Part shown: positions 17,007 to 25,598 of the stretch, piece by piece
Layout of the letters: every line of letters begins with the position of its first letter
Numbering within the stretch: position 1 is the stretch's first letter
NCBI GenBank assembly: GCA_949293255.1
Contig: CASFCL010000006.1
Coordinates: 1 to 64,000 of the forward strand
Direction: 5' to 3'
Length of the DNA: 64,000 bases
From: an uncultured bacterium
GTDB taxonomy: Bacteria; Bacillota_I; Bacilli_A; RFN20; CAG-826
The notes under the pieces: model-generated
Told to the model about the DNA's origin: nothing
What the model saw: the letters and a program-made list of their open reading frames with translations, nothing else
The model's database searches: none
Translations under genes and position numbers: made by a program

Positions 17007-17651
17007 TTACTTTAATAAATCTAATACTCTATTTTTTAATTCCTCAGTTGTTGTAACAACGTTGCCTGGATTAAAGCTATTTAATCTATCAAATGATTCA
17101 GGTCTATCATAAGCAACTGAAATTATATCGACTCCTATTTTTTTACATTGTTGAATATCTTGTAAAGAATCACCGATATAAAGAATGTCTTTTAAATCAA
17201 TGTTATGATCTTTTGATAAATTAGTAATTAATTCGTCTTTTACAGCTCCTTTTGGATCGCCATAATATAAATCTTTAAAATATTTCCAACCATCTAATTT
17301 TGTTAAAGAGATACATGTTGATTCTAAAGTTCTACCAGTAAGTAAATAAACATCGACATTCTTTTCTTTTAAAATTTCTAAAAATTCTCTAATTCCTGGG
17401 ATGAAGTCTTTAACAAATTCATCATGAACATCATTATAAATCTTTAAATATTGATAAAAAGCTAATCTTGCATTTTCTTTTCCAACAAGTGTTTCAAAGA
17501 TACCAAATTCGTTTGGTCCATAAAGAGGAATTAAATTTTCTTTAGTCATTTCTTTGCCTGTAAAGTCTTTATAAACCTTAATAAATAAATATTCAACAAG
17601 TGGAAATGAATGACATAAAGTTCCATCAAAATCTATAACAATTGTTTTCAT
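17007..17651 (-). CDS. HAD-family phosphatase, phosphoglycolate-phosphatase-like
   Basis: A 214-residue HAD hydrolase. Motif I is IDFDGTLC at the N-terminus, motif II includes LLTGRT, and motif IV is YIGDSLQDI. A helical cap lies between about 15 and 85. Substrate unknown; such proteins dephosphorylate small phosphorylated metabolites. The ATG at 17651 is preceded by AAGGAGAGATT, better than the in-frame ATG 21 nt upstream. It borders the inserted R-M/recombinase segment. Confidence 0.82.
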   Translation of the reverse strand: MKTIVIDFDGTLCHSFPLVEYLFIKVYKDFTGKEMTKENLIPLYGPNEFGIFETLVGKENARLAFYQYLKIYNDVHDEFVKDFIPGIREFLEILKEKNVDVYLLTGRTLESTCISLTKLDGWKYFKDLYYGDPKGAVKDELITNLSKDHNIDLKDILYIGDSLQDIQQCKKIGVDIISVAYDRPESFDRLNSFNPGNVVTTTEELKNRVLDLLK

Positions 17652-17681
17652 AATCTCTCCTTTTTCACTCATTTTATAAAG

Positions 17682-17705
17682 AAAACCTTGCTAATCCAAG
17701 GTTTT
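17682..17705 (-). terminator. Terminator after the small membrane-protein gene
   Basis: AAAACCTTG (17682-17690), 6-nt loop, CAAGGTTTT (17697-17705), overlapping the stop codon at 17704. Confidence 0.75.
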
Positions 17706-17973
17706 ATTTATATTTTCTCATTATTCTATCTTTAATGGTTTCTCTATTTTTATAAAAGTCTATAAATTTATAAATCATTACCGCGCCTAGTAAAACTAGA
17801 CCAATTATGATTTCAATCATATACCATAAATATTTAGTTCTAGCATGAAGATAATCGATTCCAAGAAAAACAAAAATAACTATCAAACCAAGTAATGATA
17901 TGATGCCGATGACTAAACACGCTATATTTAGTGAAAGTCTTTTAATATATTGTTTCTTTTGGTTTTCGTTCAT
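17704..17973 (-). CDS. Small two-TM membrane protein, unknown function
   Basis: An 89-residue protein with two hydrophobic helices (about 14-40, LVIGIISLLGLIVIFVFLGI; about 49-70, WYMIEIIIGLVLLGAVMIY), a charged N-terminus (NENQKKQYIKR) and a basic tail (KNRETIKDRIMRKYK). No family recognised. It lies between fba and the HAD gene, with terminators on both sides, so it is probably its own unit. Confidence 0.6.
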   Translation of the reverse strand: MNENQKKQYIKRLSLNIACLVIGIISLLGLIVIFVFLGIDYLHARTKYLWYMIEIIIGLVLLGAVMIYKFIDFYKNRETIKDRIMRKYK

Positions 17974-18006
17974 AGACTTGCTTAATAGATTAGCACTAAT
18001 TTTAAA

Positions 18007-18032
18007 AAAAGGCTATGAAAACATAGCCTTTT
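18007..18032 (-). terminator. Terminator of fba
   Basis: AAAAGGCTATG (18007-18017), AAAA loop, CATAGCCTTTT (18022-18032); T-rich on the minus strand, 15 nt past the fba stop. Confidence 0.88.
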
Positions 18033-18046
18033 ATGGATTTTATTAG

Positions 18047-18913
18047 TTATTCTGCTTTCCCGATACAGCCAAATACTTCACATTTAGCTTTGACAACGTC
18101 TCTGATTCCTTGCTTTGCTGGTCCTAAAATTTTACGTGGATCATAAACTTTTTCAGGATCAGTTGTAGCACAAATGTTACGAACGATTGCTGCAAATGCT
18201 TGTTGATTTTCGGTATTAACATTAATTTTGCAAGTACCTCTATCAATAGCCATTTTTAATTGGAAATCAGGAATTCCACTACCACCATGTAAGACAAGTG
18301 GGATACCAACTAATTCGTTGATTTCTTGCATTTCTTTAAATCCAAGTTTTGGTTCTCCATGATATGGTCCATGGACTGAACCAAGAGCAGGTGCCAAAGC
18401 ATCAATTCCAGCTTCTTTAACAAGTCTTAAACATTCATCTTTATCAGCATATAAGACACCTTGAGAAACAACGTTATCTTCTTGTCCACCAACGTGACCT
18501 AATTCTGCTTCAACTGATGCTCCGTGAGCATGTGCATAATCAACTACTTGTTTTGTAAGTTGAATATTTTCTTCAAGTGGGTGATGACTTGCATCGATCA
18601 TAACTGAAGTAAATCCAGCATCAATAGCTTTTTTACAAACTTCAAATGATGAACCGTGATCAACGTGAAGAGCTACTGGAACTGTAATGTTATTTTCTTC
18701 AATATAGCCTTCAACTAATCCAACGATTGTTTTGCATCCACCCATATATTTAATAGCTCCTTCTGAAACTCCTAAAATAACAGGTGCTTTAAGTTCTTGG
18801 CATTCATCTAAAATGGCGCTTACCCATTCAAGGTTGTTAATGTTGAATTGTCCAACAGCATAATGGCCTTCATGTGCTTTTTTAAGCATTTCTACCATAC
18901 TTACTAATTTCAT
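18047..18913 (-). CDS. fba: Class II fructose-bisphosphate aldolase
   Basis: A 288-residue zinc-dependent aldolase of glycolysis, splitting fructose 1,6-bisphosphate into DHAP and glyceraldehyde 3-phosphate. The start [12 protein letters not shown] is typical. Metal and substrate residues are visible in [29 protein letters not shown] and VLHGGSGIP. The closing KINVNTENQ is also characteristic. Tagatose-bisphosphate aldolase is the close alternative; housekeeping context favours FBP. AGGAGG precedes the ATG. Confidence 0.93.
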   Translation of the reverse strand: MKLVSMVEMLKKAHEGHYAVGQFNINNLEWVSAILDECQELKAPVILGVSEGAIKYMGGCKTIVGLVEGYIEENNITVPVALHVDHGSSFEVCKKAIDAGFTSVMIDASHHPLEENIQLTKQVVDYAHAHGASVEAELGHVGGQEDNVVSQGVLYADKDECLRLVKEAGIDALAPALGSVHGPYHGEPKLGFKEMQEINELVGIPLVLHGGSGIPDFQLKMAIDRGTCKINVNTENQQAFAAIVRNICATTDPEKVYDPRKILGPAKQGIRDVVKAKCEVFGCIGKAE

Positions 18914-18939
18914 TGTATATTCCTCCTTAAAATTAGTTA

Positions 18940-19341
18940 CTATTCATTATCTGATTCGTACTCATCTTTTTGATAAGTTTCATCACTATCATCGTCAGGG
19001 TCGGCATTTAAATTGTCGCCTTGATCATCATCACCTGTTACAGGTTGAGCATCTTCTTCTTCAATTTCTTGATAAATGTCTTTCATTGAGATGTGATATT
19101 CATCAAATTTGTGTTTAGTTTTTAAATCCCAAACATTAGTTTTTGGAATAAAAACGATTCTTCCATCTAAAGACAAGTTTGTATAGAATTTTGAAATTCT
19201 TGCTTCTGCTTCTTCGTCACTTAATCCAAGTTCTTTTTTAACAACGTCAAATAATTCTGTAAAAGTGAAGGCTCTTCCTTCGTTTACAATATATTCATAT
19301 GCTATATCGACCATTGATTTATTGTTTGCATTTTCTACCAT
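18940..19341 (-). CDS. rpoE: RNA polymerase delta subunit
   Basis: A 133-residue protein with a folded N-terminal HARE-HTH domain (about 1-85, [20 protein letters not shown]) and a disordered, very acidic C-terminal tail ([19 protein letters not shown]). Both features are diagnostic for the Firmicute delta subunit. It raises RNA polymerase recycling and promoter selectivity. It lies between gltX and fba in a minus-strand run. Confidence 0.92.
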   Translation of the reverse strand: MVENANNKSMVDIAYEYIVNEGRAFTFTELFDVVKKELGLSDEEAEARISKFYTNLSLDGRIVFIPKTNVWDLKTKHKFDEYHISMKDIYQEIEEEDAQPVTGDDDQGDNLNADPDDDSDETYQKDEYESDNE

Positions 19342-19395
19342 ATAAATCTCCTTAAACCGCTAATATTATATATAAATAATATTCAATAATCTATT

Positions 19396-20835
19396 TTAAT
19401 TTAATCTAGAAAGACATTCGTCTTTTCCTAGAATACCAATAATGTTATACATCTCAATTCCATGAGGTACTTTTGTTAATTTTAATCTAATTGGCATATA
19501 TAAATTTTTACCTTTTACGCCAGTTGCAGCTTGAACGTTTTTGAATAATGCTTTAACTGTTTCATGGTTAATTTCATCTAAATTACTTAATTCTTTTTTG
19601 AACTCATCAATAACTAATTTTGATGAATCTAAAGACATCATCTCTTCATCTTCTTCACTCATACTCTTGTTAAGATCAAAAATTTCATTTAAATGTTCAA
19701 CAATTTCAGCCCCAGTATTGATTTCGTTTTTGAAAATTAAGGCTATTGATTTTAACTCATTTTCTGATTTTGAGTTGAGTTCTGCAACCTTTTTGACAAA
19801 AGGAAGGACAAATTCAAAATATTTTTCATCATCTAAATGTTTGATGTAATATGAATTTGTATACTTTAATCTCTTATTATCAAACATTGATGGAGATGAA
19901 GATAATCTCTTTGGATCGAAGGCTTTGATAGCCTCTTCTTTAGTAAATATTTCGTTATTATCTTCGCTTGTCCAACCTAATAAGAATAAGAAATTAAAGA
20001 TGGCTTCAGGAAGATAACCGAGTTCTTTATATTGAGAAACAAATTGAACAATGTTGTTATCTCTTTTTGAAAGTTTCTTTCCGTTTTCATTAACAATAAT
20101 TGTCATATGTCCGAAAGTTGGAGCTTCCCATCCAAAATATTTATAAATTTGTAATTGTTTTGGGGTGTTTGATAAATGTTCTTCACCTCTTAAAACGTGA
20201 CTAATTTCCATTAAATGGTCATCGACAACAACTGCAAAATTGTAAGTTGGAATTCCATTTGATTTCATAATAACGAAATCACCAATATCATCTGATTTAA
20301 AAGAAACTTCACCACGAACTAAATCATCAAATTTAAAGGTAACACCACTTTCCATTTTTAATCTGATAACTGGTTTTCTACCTTCAGCAATGTATTTTGC
20401 TTTTTCTTCTTCAGTAAGATTTAAACAATGCCTATCATATTTAAAAGATTTAACTCCGCGTGAAAGTTGTTCTTCTTTCATTTCAGCTAATTCTTCTTCA
20501 GAACAATAACATTCATATGCATAACCCTTTTCAACTAATTCATCAGCATATTTTTTATAAATATCTAACTTTTCCATTTGTCTATAAGGAGCATATTTTG
20601 GATTTGGAATTTCTGGCGATTCATCAGGAATGATTCCAAGCCAAATTAAATCATGTAATTGACTTACTTCTGCACCAGGAATATTCCTTTCAACATCAGT
20701 ATCTTCAATTCTAAAAACAAAGTCACCATTGTACTTTTTAGCATATAAATAGTTAAAAAGTGCAGATCTAGCTCCGCCAATATGTAAATATCCAGTTGGA
20801 GATGGTGCATATCTTACTCTAATCTTTTTAAACAT
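19396..20835 (-). CDS. gltX: Glutamyl-tRNA synthetase
   Basis: A 479-residue class I synthetase charging tRNA-Glu (and in many Firmicutes also tRNA-Gln). HIGH motif APSPTGYLHIGGARSALFN is at the N-terminus, KLSKRDN is the KMSKS motif, and the C-terminal anticodon-binding region follows. The start overlaps the end of ispF by 8 nt, the gene pairing well known in Firmicutes. Confidence 0.97.
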   Translation of the reverse strand: MFKKIRVRYAPSPTGYLHIGGARSALFNYLYAKKYNGDFVFRIEDTDVERNIPGAEVSQLHDLIWLGIIPDESPEIPNPKYAPYRQMEKLDIYKKYADELVEKGYAYECYCSEEELAEMKEEQLSRGVKSFKYDRHCLNLTEEEKAKYIAEGRKPVIRLKMESGVTFKFDDLVRGEVSFKSDDIGDFVIMKSNGIPTYNFAVVVDDHLMEISHVLRGEEHLSNTPKQLQIYKYFGWEAPTFGHMTIIVNENGKKLSKRDNNIVQFVSQYKELGYLPEAIFNFLFLLGWTSEDNNEIFTKEEAIKAFDPKRLSSSPSMFDNKRLKYTNSYYIKHLDDEKYFEFVLPFVKKVAELNSKSENELKSIALIFKNEINTGAEIVEHLNEIFDLNKSMSEEDEEMMSLDSSKLVIDEFKKELSNLDEINHETVKALFKNVQAATGVKGKNLYMPIRLKLTKVPHGIEMYNIIGILGKDECLSRLN

Positions 20836-21310
20836 TTCTTTTTTCCTCCAAAAGAACTACAACTGTTGCTTTAATTGCTTCTTTACGACCAATAGCGTCG
20901 ACACCTTCATTTGTGCCGGCTTTAATATTAATTTGTTTTTTTGATATATCAAGGATTTTTGATAAATTTTCTTTAATTTTTTCTTTAAAATTCTTTAAAG
21001 AAGGTGTTTCTAATAAAATTAATGTATCAATATTAGAAATTTCATATTCACTATCATCAAGAAGTTTTTTAACTTCTATTAAAAATTCAGTCGAATTTCT
21101 TCCTTTATTTTTTGGATCATTAGGTGGAAACATTTCACCAATATCACCTTTTCCTAATGCTCCTAAAATTGCATCGCATAAAGCATGAATTAACACATCT
21201 CCATCCGAAACTGATTCTGCAGTTAAAGGTGATGGGATTTTTACACCACCAAGGTTTAAAAAATCACCTTTTTTTAATATATGTAAATCTTTGCCAAAAC
21301 CTATTCTCAT
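20828..21310 (-). CDS. ispF: 2-C-methyl-D-erythritol 2,4-cyclodiphosphate synthase
   Basis: A 160-residue MEP-pathway enzyme making the cyclic diphosphate intermediate of isoprenoid synthesis. The zinc ligands Asp8 and His10 lie in GFGKDLHIL, with a third His in VLIHALCDAI. GDIGEMFPPNDPKNKG and TNEGVDAIGRKEAIKA are family motifs. It implies a MEP pathway in the host genome; ispD is not next to it. Tightly spaced after ychF and overlapping gltX. Confidence 0.95.
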   Translation of the reverse strand: MRIGFGKDLHILKKGDFLNLGGVKIPSPLTAESVSDGDVLIHALCDAILGALGKGDIGEMFPPNDPKNKGRNSTEFLIEVKKLLDDSEYEISNIDTLILLETPSLKNFKEKIKENLSKILDISKKQINIKAGTNEGVDAIGRKEAIKATVVVLLEEKRNV

Positions 21311-21313
21311 AAA

Positions 21314-22417
21314 TTAAACATTAAATCTAAAGAAGAAAATATCTCCATCTTTAGCTACATAATCTTTTCCTTCGATACGAAGTTTTCCTGCATCTTTTAA
21401 AGCTTGTTCAGTTTTTTCTTCCATAATGTCTTCGTATGTATAAACTTCAGCTCTAATAAATCCTTTTTTGAAATCTGTATGAATAATTCCAGCACAATCA
21501 GGAGCAGTCATTCCGTTTTTAAATGTCCAAGCTCTTACTTCATCACTTCCAACAGTAAAGAAAGTCGACAAATTGAGTAATTTATAAGAAGCTTTGACTA
21601 ATTTGTCTAAACCACTATCACTTACACCTAAAGTTTGTAAGAATTCTTCTTTTTCTTCTTTTGAGTAAGTTGAAAGTTCAGCTTCAATTTCACAACTAAT
21701 AGCAATACATTGTGAATTTTCATTTTTTGCGTATTCAACAACTCTTTGATAATATTCACAAGAATCTAAATTTGCTAAATCTCCATCACTTACATTAGCA
21801 ACATAAATAATTGGTTTTGCAGTTAAAAAACTAAAGTTTTTGAGAATTTTTGTTTCTTCTTCACTAAATGAAAGGCTTCTTATTGCTTTTCCAGATTCTA
21901 AAACAGGTTTTATTTTATCTAAAAGTCCAATTTCAACTAAAGAATCTTTATCTTTTGAGATTCTTGCTTTGTTACCAATTCTTGAAATTCTATTGTTAAC
22001 TGATTCTAAATCAGCCATAACTAATTCAAGATTAATAATTTCAATATCTCTAATTGGATCAACTGAATTTTCCACATGAATAATTTCGTTGTTATCAAAA
22101 CATCTAACAACTTCAACAATTGCGTCAACTTCTCTAATGTGAGATAAGAATTGATTTCCAAGACCTTCTCCCTTAGATGCTCCTTTTACTAATCCTGCAA
22201 TATCAAAAAATTCAAAAGTAGAATAAATTGTCTTTTTTGGATTAAATAATTTAACTAAATTATCAACTCTTTCATCTTTAACAATAACAGTTCCTACATT
22301 TGGTTGAATTGTTGCAAAAGGATAATTTGCAGCTTCGACATGATTATTTGTTATTGCGTTGAACAATGTTGACTTTCCAACATTTGGTAAACCTACTATT
22401 CCTGCTTTTAATCCCAT
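21314..22417 (-). CDS. ychF: Redox-regulated ATPase YchF
   Basis: A 367-residue Obg-like P-loop ATPase associated with ribosomes. Walker A is GLPNVGKSTLFNAIT, followed by NYPFATIQPN and the DIAGLVKGASKGEGLGNQFL switch region. The C-terminal TGS-like domain has VRAWTF and GFIRAEVYTYED. ATG at 22417 is preferred because GAGG lies 7 nt upstream of it; an in-frame TTG lies 12 nt further upstream. Universally conserved housekeeping gene. Confidence 0.95.
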   Translation of the reverse strand: MGLKAGIVGLPNVGKSTLFNAITNNHVEAANYPFATIQPNVGTVIVKDERVDNLVKLFNPKKTIYSTFEFFDIAGLVKGASKGEGLGNQFLSHIREVDAIVEVVRCFDNNEIIHVENSVDPIRDIEIINLELVMADLESVNNRISRIGNKARISKDKDSLVEIGLLDKIKPVLESGKAIRSLSFSEEETKILKNFSFLTAKPIIYVANVSDGDLANLDSCEYYQRVVEYAKNENSQCIAISCEIEAELSTYSKEEKEEFLQTLGVSDSGLDKLVKASYKLLNLSTFFTVGSDEVRAWTFKNGMTAPDCAGIIHTDFKKGFIRAEVYTYEDIMEEKTEQALKDAGKLRIEGKDYVAKDGDIFFFRFNV

Positions 22418-22471
22418 AAAATACCTCAAAAATCTTAAATATTATAAACGAATTGCTTATTATAAGCAAAA

Positions 22472-22503
22472 ATAAAAGCCATTATTATAATAATGACTTT
22501 TAT
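22472..22503 (-). terminator. Terminator of the cold-shock gene
   Basis: ATAAAAG, one mismatch, CATTATTATAATAATG core, one mismatch, CTTTTAT. A long AT-rich hairpin 19 nt after the csp stop. Confidence 0.65.
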
Positions 22504-22521
22504 GTAAGAGCCCATAAATAT

Positions 22522-22728
22522 TTAAATTATGTCAACGTCCTCAGCTCTAAACCCTTTTTCGGTTTCAGTCTTAACAAACTTTACTTTTTGGCCTGCTTTA
22601 ACAGTTTTAAATCCGTCCATGTTAAGTGACGAGAAATAAAAAAAGCAATCGTTATTTTCCTCATCAACGATAAATCCATAGCCTTTAGCATTGTTAAATG
22701 ACTTAACCACACCTAGAACTTTTTTCAT
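22522..22728 (-). CDS. Cold-shock-domain protein
   Basis: A 68-residue single OB-fold nucleic-acid chaperone. RNP1 is KGYGFI and RNP2 is the divergent CFFYFS (usual form VFVHFS). The KSFNNAKGYGFIV and GQKVKFV patterns are typical of Csp proteins. ATG at 22728 is preceded by GAGGG; an in-frame upstream extension has no ribosome site. A TATAAT box at 22757-22762 (minus) gives it its own promoter, with a weak -35. Confidence 0.9.
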   Translation of the reverse strand: MKKVLGVVKSFNNAKGYGFIVDEENNDCFFYFSSLNMDGFKTVKAGQKVKFVKTETEKGFRAEDVDII

Positions 22729-22756
22729 TTTCGTCCCTCTTTCTTTAATAGTAATA

Positions 22757-22785
22757 ATTATAATGGAATAACTTAATGTTTGCAC
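22757..22785 (-). promoter_or_regulatory. Promoter of the cold-shock gene
   Basis: The minus strand has a consensus TATAAT (22762-22757). Only weak -35 matches (GTGCAA at 17 nt, TGCAAA at 16 nt) are present. Confidence 0.45.
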
Positions 22786-22795
22786 TATATTATTT

Positions 22796-25597
22796 TTAAT
22801 GCAAATTCGAAGAAATTTTAAACTTATAAATTGGTTGAATTATAAAGACTAAAGAGATAAATAATATTAGTGTTACACATGCTAAAATTGCACCTATTGC
22901 CTCTAGCGGAAAATTATAAAACCCTGCAAAACCAACTTCTTTTGCAATAATTTTGTTTAAAAAGACACTTAAAAATATTACCGAAATAATCGAAGAAAAT
23001 ATCGCACTTAACAATATAAAAACAACATCAATAAAAGAGACTTTCACTATTTCAAATGTTGAAAATCCTAGTAGAGAAAGAATTGCTATTTCTTTTTTAT
23101 TCTCTTTTAAATTTACATAAGAGATTATTATCAAAACAACAATTGAGCTAAGTGCTGTTATAAGAGAAAAACAAAATAGAATAATTTCAAGATATAACAA
23201 AACCTCATTTATTGAATTATTAATCGTGCTCATAGGATTAGTAAGCTTATATTCCGATAGATATTTATTAATTTTATCTATTCTTTCGTCTTTAATATCT
23301 GAATCAGTGATGAATATTATTGAAGATGGGATCATATAAAAGCCGTTTATTTTAAATAAATCTCTAAAAAGTGCTAAAGAATAGTTTTCATCATGATAAA
23401 TATTGAGTCCTAAATCATCTAAAACTACCCCAACTACTTTTAGTTGAATAGTTTTAAAAGACTTTCGCATATAATCGTCAAAATAATCAACCCTATCATT
23501 TAAAGTTAAATAAATGTCTTTATTTAATAAATTCTCACCACCTAGATAATCGATAACTCCTTTAGAAATCGCTATTTCATTAACTTTTAAAGGATAGTTT
23601 CCACTTACAATTCCATCTTTTAAAGTTGAAAAACGTAGTGTTTTCTCAGATGAATTTAATGCATAACCCTCAATTGCATAGTTTGGAACTACTATTGAAT
23701 CTTTTTCTTCATTTTTAATAATTGTAAATGAATCAATAATTTTATCTGCGTCTTCTTTTGATTTTGTTAGATAAATTGGATTAGCAAAACCACAAAGTAA
23801 AGATGAACCATAATTTATATAACCTCCTATTGTCGAGAAGTAATAACTTTTAATCTCTGGAACATTTTTAATTATTGAATCAATCAAAGTTATATCAATT
23901 CCTTTAACAACGGTTTCATAAACATAAACTTTATTAGTATATGAACCTTCTTCAGAACAAGTTTGAGGTGAATAATCTTTATTATCACTATCAAAGACCA
24001 TATTTTTATATTTTTTGTCATAAATTAACTTATTTATGAGATAACTTTGAAATTCTTTTGTCTTAAAATAATAAATTTTCTTCATAATCCAAGGAAATTC
24101 TTCTTCTTTTAATAAATCTAAAGAACTTGGGAAGCGTAAAGTATCCTCAAAAAATGATTCATTAAAGAAATTATTGGTGTGATATATACAAGGTCTAGTT
24201 GTTGGAATGATTCCTTTAACTTTAAAAGTTATTTCATCAGAATATGACCAATATGAATTAACTAAATATATACAAACTAATAGTTCATTATTTTCAATAA
24301 ATCTCCCTAACGATTCATAGGTCCTGACAATTTGAAGATTTAAACAAATATTTTTTACTTGAGTAAAGTTTAATCCTAAAACAATCTCATCATCTTCTAA
24401 TGTATCATTAAAAAGTGGGTAAATTTCTTGATTGGTAAAATCTTTTACATAGGTAAATTCATTAAAATGTCGAGCTGTTATACCAGTAATGATTTGAGAT
24501 GGATATTTAGTAACATTATATAAAGAATTTCTATCTCTAAAATATGATTCAAAATCTATCAAATAATTACATCCAATATAATCAACATCGTCCCCATAAT
24601 CTCTTACAATATTTTGTAAAACATCAATTTTGGCACTTTCATAATATAAGAGTTCACTATCTTCATCTTTACGAGATAACACCAAAGTATTTTCACCTAT
24701 AATTGATGAAAAACTAGCTTTTAATGACGAAGAAATACTAGATGATACAAGAAGAGCTAACCCTAAACATATGAGACAAAAACTAACAAGAATTGAAGAA
24801 ATTGAAAATCTAATTTTTTTGTTTTTTGCCTTATTAAAAAAGTGCTTCAGAGCAAATTTAATTGATATTGTAGGTCTAAAATTTACCTTTTGTTCTTTAA
24901 TTATTTTTAAAGAATATTCATGTTTTGCAGGTTTTTCAATTAAAATCTCAGTAATTTTTCCTTTTTCTAACTGCAATATTCTATCTGAATATTTTTTAGC
25001 TAAAGTTGTATCGTGTGTGACACAAATTACTAAACATTCTTGAGATAAAATTCTTAAAAGTTGAAATATTTTTTCACTATTTATTACATCTAAAGAACCT
25101 GTTGGTTCATCACAAAAGATAACTTTTGGGTTGTTAATAATTGCTCTACCAATAGCAACTCTTTGTTTTTCTCCACCACTTAATTTCGAAACAACATTAT
25201 AACGAAGATATGATATTTCCAGTTCATCTAATATTTCAGAGATTTTTTGATTTTTAAAATTATTGCTTAAGTTATGGTTGGAGTTTAAAACCAAGGCTAA
25301 ATTATTTTCTACAGTATCGTTTTCTAAAAGATTAAACGATTGAAATATATAACCAAATTCATTAGCTCGAAGATTTCTTTTTTCTTTATTTTTTAAATTG
25401 GAAATGTTTATATCTTTAAATTTAACTTCACCACTATAATTTTCTTCTATTGTACTAAGAATATTTAATAATGTTGACTTTCCACAACCACTTTCTCCAC
25501 AAATAGAAACTAGACCATTACTTGGAAAAACATATGAAATGCTGTCTAAAATTGTTTGCTCACCAAATTTTTTAGTCAAATTTTTGAATTCAATCAT
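22796..25597 (-). CDS. ABC transporter, fused ATPase and FtsX/MacB-type permease
   Basis: A 933-residue fusion. Residues 1-225 are a complete ATPase (Walker A GESGCGKST, signature LSGGEKQRVAIGRAI, Walker B VIFCDEPTGSLD). A TM helix at about 265-290 is followed by a large extracellular segment (about 290-790) and three TM helices at the C-terminus (about 795-925), the MacB/FtsX permease layout. Such proteins couple ATP use to extracytoplasmic work or export of peptides and antimicrobials, not import. It follows the similar gene at 25599 after 1 nt, with AAGGAAGAATGAG as ribosome site. They may form a heterodimer. Substrate unknown. Confidence 0.88.
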   Translation of the reverse strand: MIEFKNLTKKFGEQTILDSISYVFPSNGLVSICGESGCGKSTLLNILSTIEENYSGEVKFKDINISNLKNKEKRNLRANEFGYIFQSFNLLENDTVENNLALVLNSNHNLSNNFKNQKISEILDELEISYLRYNVVSKLSGGEKQRVAIGRAIINNPKVIFCDEPTGSLDVINSEKIFQLLRILSQECLVICVTHDTTLAKKYSDRILQLEKGKITEILIEKPAKHEYSLKIIKEQKVNFRPTISIKFALKHFFNKAKNKKIRFSISSILVSFCLICLGLALLVSSSISSSLKASFSSIIGENTLVLSRKDEDSELLYYESAKIDVLQNIVRDYGDDVDYIGCNYLIDFESYFRDRNSLYNVTKYPSQIITGITARHFNEFTYVKDFTNQEIYPLFNDTLEDDEIVLGLNFTQVKNICLNLQIVRTYESLGRFIENNELLVCIYLVNSYWSYSDEITFKVKGIIPTTRPCIYHTNNFFNESFFEDTLRFPSSLDLLKEEEFPWIMKKIYYFKTKEFQSYLINKLIYDKKYKNMVFDSDNKDYSPQTCSEEGSYTNKVYVYETVVKGIDITLIDSIIKNVPEIKSYYFSTIGGYINYGSSLLCGFANPIYLTKSKEDADKIIDSFTIIKNEEKDSIVVPNYAIEGYALNSSEKTLRFSTLKDGIVSGNYPLKVNEIAISKGVIDYLGGENLLNKDIYLTLNDRVDYFDDYMRKSFKTIQLKVVGVVLDDLGLNIYHDENYSLALFRDLFKINGFYMIPSSIIFITDSDIKDERIDKINKYLSEYKLTNPMSTINNSINEVLLYLEIILFCFSLITALSSIVVLIIISYVNLKENKKEIAILSLLGFSTFEIVKVSFIDVVFILLSAIFSSIISVIFLSVFLNKIIAKEVGFAGFYNFPLEAIGAILACVTLILFISLVFIIQPIYKFKISSNLH

Positions 25598-25598
25598 C

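Noticed and set aside
12249-17010. tRNA-Arg 3' end as an attachment site
   Set aside because: No duplicate of the tRNA end occurs at the far side of the cassette, and serine recombinases rarely use tRNA genes.
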